Assembly (NCBI GenBank): GCA_038065635.1
Contig: JBBTQP010000002.1
Coordinates: 1 to 16,488, forward strand
Origin: JAHJFW01 sp038065635
GTDB taxonomy: Bacteria > Patescibacteriota > Patescibacteriia > 2-12-FULL-60-25
Length of the DNA: 16,488 bases
Reading direction: 5' to 3'
The stretch's first letter is position 1. Each line of letters opens with the position of its first letter. Under the pieces are notes generated by a model that was not told the DNA's origin, searched no databases, and saw only the letters and a list, made by a program, of their open reading frames with translations. The translations under genes and the position numbers were made by a program. Of the stretch, positions 1 to 5,085 are shown one piece after another.

Positions 1-11
1 GGATCCCCTCC

Positions 12-35
12 ATCCACGGGCTGAAGCCCGTGGAT
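12..35. repeat. Perfect 10-bp hairpin, IS200/IS605- or REP-like
   Basis: ATCCACGGGC (12-21), loop TGAA, GCCCGTGGAT (26-35): a perfect 10-bp stem with a 4-base loop. Hairpins of this CCACGGGC/GCCCGTGG type are common at the ends of IS200/IS605 (TnpA/TnpB) elements and in REP sequences. This is recognition from general knowledge and was not searched. No transposase lies in the window. The scaffold edge 12 bases away fits an assembly broken at a repeated element. Confidence 0.6.
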
Positions 36-266
36 TTGCGGCGGAATATTAAAACAAGGGGCCTTAAAAAGGTTGAACAGGAAAGAGATAAACTTACGCA
101 AGCCATTGCGGAATACAAAACCTCACACGAACTTGAACTCAAAAAAATTGAGAAAACACTTAAAGATCCAAATGGTCAAGTAAAAGTCAGCGGCGGCATG
201 ACGGTGGAAGACGCCGTGAAGATTTTCATAATGGATTTTCAGATAAGACAGAAATTTGGAAAGTAG
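30..266 (+). CDS. Hypothetical coiled-coil protein, probable 3' fragment
   Basis: The only early start is a GTG at 30, inside the edge hairpin, and the frame stays open back to the scaffold edge. The start is therefore doubtful and the frame may be the tail of a longer or disrupted gene. The product is charged and helical: residues about 11-46 (many K, E and Q) look like a coiled coil, and the tail contains a TVEDAVKIFIMDF segment. I recognise no family. If the hairpin is the end of an insertion sequence, this could be a host gene cut by that insertion. A chance frame is also possible. Confidence 0.3.
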   Translation: MDLRRNIKTRGLKKVEQERDKLTQAIAEYKTSHELELKKIEKTLKDPNGQVKVSGGMTVEDAVKIFIMDFQIRQKFGK

Positions 267-445
267 AACGTCACAAAAAGATCTCGAATCACGGTGTCTA
301 GTTCCCTTATCGAAAACAACGAATGCGGCGGCTCAAATCCGCACTGCCTTAACAAAGACGTTTTTTTGGAAAGCGATGAAAAAATCGTATAAATATCAAC
401 ACAATAAATAATCCAACCTGTCCCCAAAGTACCAGGTACCAGTCA
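267..445. other. Gene-free remnant zone
   Basis: I see no credible gene. The only frame is a 62-codon minus-strand one at 239-427, without a start signal or recognisable motif. Near the end lies a tandem GTACCAG repeat (429-442), preceded by CCTGTCCCC (418-426). This combination resembles dispersed repeat or insertion-element debris. Some of the tract may be the 5' flank of the toxin-antitoxin operon. Confidence 0.45.
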
Positions 446-472
446 TTGACATGGGCTCTCGCCTAGGATAAT
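446..472 (+). promoter_or_regulatory. Sigma70-type promoter of the toxin-antitoxin operon
   Basis: A perfect -35 TTGACA (446-451) is followed by GATAAT (467-472, 5/6 match to TATAAT). The spacing is 15 bases, shorter than the ideal 17. TAATTT at 469-474 gives a 17-base spacing but a poorer hexamer. Transcription would begin near 479-481, inside the AT-rich dyad at 473-488, about 25 bases before the antitoxin ATG. Confidence 0.55.
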
Positions 473-488
473 TTAAAGATAATCTTAA
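473..488. promoter_or_regulatory. Candidate autorepression operator (AT-rich dyad)
   Basis: TTAAAGAT (473-480), A, ATCTTAA (482-488) form a dyad that is perfect apart from one extra A in the left arm. It sits at the predicted transcription start of the Phd/YefM operon. Phd/YefM antitoxins typically bind such palindromes over their own promoter. The role is inferred from position and symmetry. Confidence 0.4.
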
Positions 489-505
489 GTTAATCATTTT
501 TACTT

Positions 506-727
506 ATGGACAACATTATCGGATTGAAAGAACTGCGAGAAAATCTTGGAAGTTACGAAAAGAAGATAAAAACGGGGCGTTCTTTTATAGTCATGAAGCG
601 TTCCAAACCGATATTCACGATCGGTCCTGTCGATACAGATGAGTGGGAAACGGTGATCGATTTTACTAAATTCCGCAAAGGAGGCGTCCCTGCAAGTGAG
701 TTGATCGAGATACTCGAAAATCTCTGA
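506..727 (+). CDS. Phd/YefM-family antitoxin of a type II toxin-antitoxin system
   Basis: The 73-residue product has the Phd/YefM N-terminal DNA-binding fold. Residues 1-41 include IGLKELRENLGSYEKKIKTG, followed by the strand pair FIVMKRSKPIFTIGP. A short C-terminal segment (residues about 47-73, WETVIDFTKF then a helix) should neutralise the toxin. Members bind and inhibit a RelE/ParE-type partner and repress their own operon. The toxin gene starts one base after this gene's TGA. A sigma70-like promoter and an AT-rich dyad lie just upstream. No Shine-Dalgarno sequence is visible. The ATG at 506 is the only plausible start because the N-terminal motif begins right after it. The family call is firm; the exact subfamily is not. 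Confidence 0.88.
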   Translation: MDNIIGLKELRENLGSYEKKIKTGRSFIVMKRSKPIFTIGPVDTDEWETVIDFTKFRKGGVPASELIEILENL

Positions 728-728
728 T

Positions 729-971
729 ATGGTGGACAGGATTCGGAAAACATTAAAACAACTGCCATCGAAACAGAGATTTCAGCTTATCGAAGTGATA
801 CGGTTGATAGCAATGGATAACTTGGTAGGGCTTGATGTAAAAAAACTACAAGGACGAAACGATGTGTTTCGCGTCAGAAAAGGAATGTTTCGAATAATTT
901 TCCACAAAACCGCAAATAAAGAGAACACGATCATCGCTATAGAGCGCCGTTCTGACACAACCTACAACTAA
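729..971 (+). CDS. RelE/ParE-superfamily toxin
   Basis: This 80-residue basic protein has the compact RelE/ParE layout. An N-terminal helical pair (residues 1-30) is followed by LDVKKLQGRNDVFRVRKGMF and RIIF (35-58), a beta-hairpin region, and a final strand with ERRSDTTY (72-79). Arg48, Arg50, Arg55 and Tyr79 lie where RelE-type mRNA interferases carry RNA-contacting or catalytic residues. That is by family analogy, and a ParE-like gyrase target cannot be excluded. The ATG at 729 follows the antitoxin stop by one base, the usual antitoxin-toxin order with coupled translation. At 80 residues it is somewhat shorter than typical RelE (about 85-95) but looks complete. Confidence 0.85.
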   Translation: MVDRIRKTLKQLPSKQRFQLIEVIRLIAMDNLVGLDVKKLQGRNDVFRVRKGMFRIIFHKTANKENTIIAIERRSDTTYN

Positions 972-1006
972 CAACCAATCGTTAACCTTTGATTTATGAA
1001 TGCATT

Positions 1007-1321
1007 ATGAAAAATCCAATCATCAAAATCGCCGGACTCAACGCTTTGGCAACGACAGCTTACGTCGCGGCCGTAGTATCATTCATATCTTATGCTCCGA
1101 AGACGATCGACCAGAAAGACACGGTGCTGTTGCCTATTGTAATGTTGCTTTTGTTCATTCTTTCTGCCGCTATCACAGGATCGCTAGTTATCGGTAGACC
1201 GATTCTCTGGTACATGGATGGCAAGAAAAAAGAGGCCGTCACCTTGCTCATCGCAACGATAGCCGCCCTGTTCGTCATTACGCTCGTAACATTTTGCGTG
1301 CTCGTAATTTTCACAAAGTGA
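1007..1321 (+). CDS. Small three-helix membrane protein, unknown function
   Basis: The product has 104 residues from the ATG at 1007. A TTG at 989 would add six residues, but the sequence from MKNPIIKIAG reads like a natural N-terminus. There are three hydrophobic segments: residues about 8-29 (NALATTAYVAAVVSF), 40-63 (LLPIVMLLLFILSAAITGSL) and 77-102. A basic loop containing DGKKKEA lies between the second and third. The pattern resembles a conserved small membrane protein common in Patescibacteria genomes, from memory and not searched. No Shine-Dalgarno sequence is visible. It lies 35 bases after the toxin stop, so it may share that transcript. Function is unknown. Confidence 0.75.
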   Translation: MKNPIIKIAGLNALATTAYVAAVVSFISYAPKTIDQKDTVLLPIVMLLLFILSAAITGSLVIGRPILWYMDGKKKEAVTLLIATIAALFVITLVTFCVLVIFTK

Positions 1322-1352
1322 TCCGACATCAACCGCTGTTGGATGTGAAAAA

Positions 1353-1361
1353 TGGTATGAT
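1353..1361 (+). promoter_or_regulatory. Extended -10 promoter, probably leaderless start
   Basis: TGGTATGAT (TGnTATGAT) ends six bases before the ATG at 1368. Transcription would begin about seven bases after the hexamer, that is at the start codon, and no Shine-Dalgarno sequence is present. The same arrangement occurs before csoR at 2904-2912. Confidence 0.55.
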
Positions 1362-1367
1362 AGATGC

Positions 1368-1739
1368 ATGAAAAAAATCGCGCGCTACTTTGTTTGGACG
1401 TTTACGTTGCTTGCGGTCATTGCCGCTTTCGCCGGAATTGATGCGATTATCCACTCGATTCGACCGGAGTGGGACGTACCGGAATATTATTTTCGGAACA
1501 AAATTATTTTCGGTTTTTTGCTTGGCATACCGACGCTTTTCGTGGCAAGGCGTTTTCGTCAAGTATGGCAACAGGCGATTGTCTTTACCGGCAGCATCTC
1601 GGTTCTCTTGCAAGCACGATATCTCATCGAAGGATATCCGATCGACTTCGTTGTCGTTTTTCTTTTCATTCACTTCGCAATCCTTTTCCTTCTTTCGATG
1701 ATCGCGCTATCCGTAGCAAAAAAACTCCGACGCTATTGA
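1368..1739 (+). CDS. Hypothetical integral membrane protein
   Basis: This 123-residue protein has about four hydrophobic segments: residues 6-25 (YFVWTFTLLAVIAAFAGIDA), 46-60 (IIFGFLLGIPTLFVA), 69-85 and 94-117. It has a positively charged N-terminus (MKKIAR) and C-terminus (KKLRRY). The ATG at 1368 lies directly downstream of an extended -10 element, supporting this start and a leaderless transcript. The stop overlaps the tail of the convergent cupredoxin gene by seven bases (1733-1739), and no separate terminator lies between them. I recognise no family. Confidence 0.7.
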   Translation: MKKIARYFVWTFTLLAVIAAFAGIDAIIHSIRPEWDVPEYYFRNKIIFGFLLGIPTLFVARRFRQVWQQAIVFTGSISVLLQARYLIEGYPIDFVVVFLFIHFAILFLLSMIALSVAKKLRRY

Positions 1740-2137
1740 ATTGTAATCGTCCCTTTCATAGAAGGATGAAAGGAACAATAATAACCGTAGGTTCCGGCGG
1801 ACAGTGATGCGGTATCGAGCGTAAATGATTGGTCTTTCGCGAGTGAATCTGAAGAAAAGCCGCCGCCGTCAGCTGTAACCGTATGCGGCGCCGAATCGTT
1901 ATTAGTGAAAACGATTTTGTCGCCTTTTTTTACGCCAATTGACGCCGGCGAGAATAAAAAATTCTTGATACCGACAGAGACGGTCTCTCCGCTCGTGTTT
2001 GTTGCCGGCTGTTTTTGAACCGCACTGGGCGCGCCTTTCTGTGTAGGCGGCATAGATTTGATCGGGGTGGTTTGAGAATAACTACAACCAGCACCGATTA
2101 AGGTCGCTGCAAACGCGAGAATAAAATATTTTTTCAT
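1733..2137 (-). CDS. Cupredoxin (plastocyanin/amicyanin-like) lipoprotein, type 1 copper protein
   Basis: The 134-residue product has a signal peptide (MKKYFILAFAATLIGAG) ending at Cys18. The context is a lipobox of atypical form: the -3 position is Gly rather than Leu. A low-complexity linker rich in P, Q, T and S (19-50) would tether the domain to the membrane. The cupredoxin domain (52-134) shows all four type 1 copper ligands: His85 (SAPHTV), Cys121, His124 and Met127 (YYCSFHPSM). It probably binds extracytoplasmic copper or carries electrons. The gene is transcribed away from the main copper operon, from its own extended -10 promoter at 2164-2172, and converges on the membrane-protein gene at 1368-1739. 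The neighbouring copper genes suggest a copper-buffering or detoxification role. Confidence 0.9.
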   Translation of the reverse strand: MKKYFILAFAATLIGAGCSYSQTTPIKSMPPTQKGAPSAVQKQPATNTSGETVSVGIKNFLFSPASIGVKKGDKIVFTNNDSAPHTVTADGGGFSSDSLAKDQSFTLDTASLSAGTYGYYCSFHPSMKGTITIQ

Positions 2138-2163
2138 ATCAAAGTTTATTGGATGATCAGTTT

Positions 2164-2172
2164 ATGATACCA
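2164..2172 (-). promoter_or_regulatory. Extended -10 promoter of the cupredoxin gene
   Basis: On the minus strand TGGTATCAT (TGnTATCAT) lies 26 bases before the ATG. It would give a leader of about 19 bases without a Shine-Dalgarno sequence. No clear -35 box is needed for an extended -10. The element lies between the end of the glycosyltransferase gene and this gene, so the cupredoxin can be expressed independently. Confidence 0.5.
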
Positions 2173-2218
2173 CGAAAGTCTTAGAGCTCTTAAACCACCG
2201 GCAATAAATAACCAACAC

Positions 2219-2785
2219 CTATTGATTCTTAATCCTATAAATCTCCTTCGCGACTCGAGCCGCATCCCGAAGACGTACCCTGCTTTCGTGGCCGTGGCTC
2301 CATTGGACGGGGATTTCAGCGATGCGGAGATTTTCTCGTTTTGCGCGAACAAGAAATTCCACGTCAAAAGCCCAGCCGTTTGAAGTGATGTCGTTGAACA
2401 TCGGTTTGATTTTTTTATGAAACGCCTTGAATCCGCACTGCGTGTCGTTATACGGCAACTTGAGATACCAACGAACTGCCAGTTTATTAAAAAGTTTTCC
2501 TAATAGGACGCGATAGAACGGCTGTCTACTGTTGATGACGGAACCTCGTGCCGTGCGCGAACCTATCAAGATGTCATTTTCTTGAAGCGCAGGAATAAAC
2601 TTTTTGAATTCAGAAGGATGCGTGGCGAGATCCGCGTCCAAAAATAGAATGATCTCGCCTGTCGATCGCTCAACTCCGGCTCGAACCGCGGCGCCTTTTC
2701 CTTGATTTTTTGTAAGGCGAATGAGACTTACCAGCGCAGCAGATTCGGCGATCCTTAACACGATTTCCGCTGTTCGATCACTAGA
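2219..2785 (-). CDS. Family 2 glycosyltransferase, Alg5/dolichyl-phosphate glucosyltransferase-like (5' end in gap)
   Basis: The 189 visible codons run from the gap edge to the stop at 2219. They begin just after the usual VNDGS strand (SSDRTAEIV). They then show NQGKGAAVRAG, the metal/nucleotide DxD motif in ILFLDADLATHPSE, NDTQCGFKAF, and GWAFDVEFL followed by EIPVQW. This set is typical of enzymes that transfer a sugar from a nucleotide sugar to a polyprenyl phosphate at the cytoplasmic membrane face. No C-terminal membrane helix is present. About 45 N-terminal residues are missing, more than 100 Ns can hold. It is divergent from csoR across the gap and probably unrelated to copper; it fits envelope glycan synthesis. 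Confidence 0.85.
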   Translation of the reverse strand, partial: SSDRTAEIVLRIAESAALVSLIRLTKNQGKGAAVRAGVERSTGEIILFLDADLATHPSEFKKFIPALQENDILIGSRTARGSVINSRQPFYRVLLGKLFNKLAVRWYLKLPYNDTQCGFKAFHKKIKPMFNDITSNGWAFDVEFLVRAKRENLRIAEIPVQWSHGHESRVRLRDAARVAKEIYRIKNQ

Positions 2786-2885
2786 NNNNNNNNNNNNNNN
2801 NNNNNNNNNNNNNNNNNNNNNNNNNNNNNNNNNNNNNNNNNNNNNNNNNNNNNNNNNNNNNNNNNNNNNNNNNNNNNNNNNNNNN
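2786..2885. other. Assembly gap (100 N)
   Basis: Exactly 100 N, the same length as the other two gaps, so this is a placeholder of unknown true size. It hides the start of the glycosyltransferase, its promoter and part of the divergent csoR control region. The missing enzyme N-terminus alone suggests a real gap above 100 bases. Confidence 0.95.
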
Positions 2886-2886
2886 C

Positions 2887-2912
2887 ATGGTAACCTCCAC
2901 CTATGGTATAGT
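2887..2912 (+). promoter_or_regulatory. csoR operon promoter (extended -10) with candidate CsoR operator
   Basis: TGGTATAGT (2904-2912) is an extended -10 (TGnTATAGT) ending eight bases before the ATG at 2921. The transcript probably starts at the start codon. Immediately upstream is a C-rich tract, ACCTCCACCT, between two ATGGTA copies (2887-2892 and 2903-2908). CsoR operators usually contain a G/C tract over the promoter, so this is the natural candidate for copper-released repression. The promoter is well supported; the operator is an inference, and its upstream half may lie in the gap. Confidence 0.5.
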
Positions 2913-2920
2913 TGCCCTAT

Positions 2921-3199
2921 ATGAGAGAACCCCATTCCGGCAAAGCTATTCGCAACCTGCAAAAAGCGCGTGGGCTTATGGATACTGTTGTAAAAATGGC
3001 CGAAGAAAACAGGTATTGCATGGACATTATCCAGCAATGCAATGCCATAACAGGCATCATGCAACAGACGAAAAACATTATCTTGGAAAGCCATCTGGAG
3101 ACGTGCGGTTCTAAAATGGCATCGAAGGATTCGGAGGAACGGGAAAAGTTCATAAAGGAAATTTTACGCGCTTGCAACGTCTCGCAAAGGAAGGGCTGA
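2921..3199 (+). CDS. csoR: CsoR-type copper-sensing transcriptional repressor (DUF156 family)
   Basis: This 92-residue all-helical protein has the family core NLQKARGLMDTVVKMAEENRYCMDIIQQ, then ILESHLETC. From the ATG at 2921 the predicted Cu(I) ligands are Cys33, His58 and Cys62, the C-H-C spacing of true CsoR. Nickel/cobalt RcnR and sulfur-sensing CstR relatives differ in ligand pattern. The family represses metal-export genes by DNA binding that is relieved by Cu(I). A TTG at 2912 could add three residues but overlaps the -10 element, so the ATG is preferred and translation is probably leaderless. It is the first gene of the copper cluster and one base from the next gene, so it should autoregulate the operon. 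Confidence 0.93.
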   Translation: MREPHSGKAIRNLQKARGLMDTVVKMAEENRYCMDIIQQCNAITGIMQQTKNIILESHLETCGSKMASKDSEEREKFIKEILRACNVSQRKG

Positions 3200-3200
3200 T

Positions 3201-3599
3201 ATGTCGAAACTCGCACCAAAAGTCGCTACATTCCTTTTCGCCACCATGATACTCGGCGCGAGTTATTTGACGTGCTTCTTGCGCGCGTTGCCGGTTTCAG
3301 CGGCCACGATCCCAATGCAACATAACCAAAATTATGCCTATGACTCGGTAGAGATTCCGGTTTCTCATTCGATGGTGTCCCCTTCCGAAAATCATGACAA
3401 CGTTTGCAAGGTCACTGCAGACAGCGCAGTCTTCGAAACCAAGACCCAACGATCCGACCGTAACTTGAGCGGATTGGCGGTTATTAATACTCCTACGTCA
3501 TACAACGATCCTCAGATACAACATTTGCATTTCAATCGTTTCTCTACATTTCCATCAAACTTTTCGCTTCCAATAGGAAGCGCCACAAGACGCGAATAA
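3201..3599 (+). CDS. Small secreted protein of unknown function in the copper operon
   Basis: This 132-residue protein starts one base after the csoR TGA, with an AAAGGAAGGG ribosome-binding site at 3186-3195. Residues 1-35 form a clear signal peptide (hydrophobic FLFATMILGASYLTCFLRAL, then PVSAA as a likely cleavage site). The mature part is about 97 residues, Ser/Asn-rich, with scattered His, Met and one Cys (Cys69) and no recognisable domain. Its place between the copper sensor and a copper-handling membrane protein suggests an extracytoplasmic metal-related role, but that rests on position only. The TAA at 3597-3599 is followed at once by the left arm of the inverted repeat that covers the next start codon. 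Confidence 0.72.
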   Translation: MSKLAPKVATFLFATMILGASYLTCFLRALPVSAATIPMQHNQNYAYDSVEIPVSHSMVSPSENHDNVCKVTADSAVFETKTQRSDRNLSGLAVINTPTSYNDPQIQHLHFNRFSTFPSNFSLPIGSATRRE

Positions 3600-3664
3600 G
3601 ACCATAAGATTCGGTTTGCCTGTTTTGCGTTAGTTGAATCTTAAATATACGAATCTTATGGGTC
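3600..3664 (+). promoter_or_regulatory. Inverted repeat enclosing the start codon of the HMA-SafE gene
   Basis: The left arm GACCATAAGATTCG (3600-3613) is complementary to the right arm CGAATCTTATGGGTC (3650-3664) over 14 pairs with one bulged base, across a 36-base loop. The right arm contains the ATG (3658-3660). A second copy of GAATCTTA, at 3636-3643, could pair with the same left arm (3605-3612) instead, leaving the ATG free. The mRNA could therefore adopt two exclusive folds. Alternatively, the three 8-mer copies could be protein-binding sites. The repeat is seen directly; the function is inferred. Confidence 0.55.
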
Positions 3665-4985
3665 ATAAACAATTACACATCAAAGGAATGCACTGCCGTT
3701 CCTGTGAAATACTTCTGGAAGAAAAACTGAAACAAGTGCCACGCGTCGCTTCCGTGAGCGTCTCCTATTCAAAAGGACTGGCTGAAATCGAATACCTGTC
3801 CGACGGTCCGAGCGACAAAAATCTGGAACGCGCCGTCCAAGAAGCCGGATACGAAGTCGGCACGCGAGAAACGTCGAAGTGGTTGTCCCGCAATCCCGGC
3901 GACTACCGCGAACTCCTTTTCTCCGGAGCCGTTCTTCTGGCTCTCTACTATTTGGCGCGAGCTTTCGGACTGCTCGACATTTCGCTAAAAACAAGCAACG
4001 TCACTTATCCATTCGCGTTCGCGATCGGTTTGATTGCGGGAGTTTCGACTTGCATGGCGATCGTCGGAGGTCTCATCCTCGGTATATCCGCGCGCCACGC
4101 CGAGCTACATCCGGAGGCGACGGCCATGCAAAAATTCCGACCCCACCTCTATTTTAACCTTGGTCGCATCGGAGGGTATGTGGCACTCGGCGGACTGCTT
4201 GGCGCACTCGGCGGTGTATTCAAAATCTCCGGTTCGCTTCAAACGTTGCTTACTCTGGCCGTAGGCGCAGTGATGGTCATATTGGGTCTGAAACTTACTG
4301 GAATTTCACCTCGTCTGAAAGAGACGTCTTTTACACTGCCGGCGTCGCTCTCAAAACTTCTCGGAATCAATCGCCATCAGAAGGAATATAGCCACAAGTC
4401 GGCGATCGTTACGGGCGCGCTTACTTTCTTCTTGCCTTGCGGATTCACTCAAGCCATGCAGTTGGCGGCAGTAAGTTCGGGAAATTTTGCTAGCGGAGCC
4501 ATCATCATGGGGCTTTTCGCAATCGGAACGGCACCGGCGCTGCTTTCGATCGGCGGACTCACTTCGGTAATAAAAGGTGCAATTGCGCGTCGGTTCTATG
4601 TATTCGTAGGATTAGCGGTTCTATTGTTCGGCGTATTCAACGTAAATAACGCGCTTGCTTTGGCTGGAATTAAATTCAATTCGATCGCAGAAGTGGCAAA
4701 ACCTGGCGCCGTCGACGTGGTGGATGGATTTCAAATCGTGCGCATGACTCAAAAAAGCGCCAGTTATTCACCAAACGTGTTCACGATTAAAAAAGGGATA
4801 CCGGTCAAATGGATAATTACCTCCGAAGCGGCATATTCGTGCGCGGCTTCAATCTATATGCCATCGATGAACATCCAAAAAAATCTTCAAGAAGGCGAAA
4901 ACATAATTCAATTCACTCCTACGCAAACCGGACGCCTTCTTTTCAGTTGCGCCATGGGTATGTATCGAGGAGCGTTCTACGTCAT
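3658..4985 (+). CDS. HMA - SafE/DsbD_2 membrane - cupredoxin fusion protein, copper handling (3' end in gap)
   Basis: Three parts are visible in the 442 codons before the gap. Residues 5-70 are a heavy-metal-associated domain with GMHCRSC (Cys13, Cys16) for Cu(I). Residues about 85-340 are a six-or-so-helix SafE/TauE (DsbD_2-like) membrane region with GVSTCMAIVGGLILG and the diagnostic LPCGFTQAMQL. Residues about 355-442 are a cupredoxin-like domain with Cys395, Cys431, Met433 and Met435 (FSCAMGMYRG) as likely metal ligands. Such a protein could pass copper from a cytoplasmic domain through or along the membrane to an outer domain. The ATG at 3658 is preferred over a TTG at 3634. The start lies inside a long inverted repeat. 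The cupredoxin fold looks nearly complete, so only a few residues should be missing. Confidence 0.87.
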
Positions 4986-5085
4986 NNNNNNNNNNNNNNN
5001 NNNNNNNNNNNNNNNNNNNNNNNNNNNNNNNNNNNNNNNNNNNNNNNNNNNNNNNNNNNNNNNNNNNNNNNNNNNNNNNNNNNNN
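4986..5085. other. Assembly gap (100 N)
   Basis: A placeholder of 100 N between the end of the HMA-SafE-cupredoxin gene and the start of copA. The first protein is nearly finished at the left edge, and the CopA HMA domain starts at the right edge. The true missing sequence may be only some tens of bases. Confidence 0.95.

Noticed and set aside
321..350. T-arm-like sequence (GCGG, CTCAAAT, CCGC) suggesting a tRNA or tRNA-end attachment site
   Set aside because: No matching acceptor, D-arm or anticodon arm is present upstream. Only a four-base stem is supported, so neither a tRNA gene nor an att site can be claimed.
239..427. 62-codon minus-strand frame in the left intergenic region
   Set aside because: It has no start signal, no recognisable motif and unusual composition; I could not tie it to a family.
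2886..3094. Minus-strand frame continuing the glycosyltransferase across the first gap
   Set aside because: It lies antisense to csoR, whose metal-binding pattern is unmistakable, and its translation has no glycosyltransferase features.
3634..3657. TTG start at 3634 for the HMA-SafE protein
   Set aside because: It adds eight residues with no Shine-Dalgarno sequence, while the ATG at 3658 gives the normal short lead into the HMA strand.
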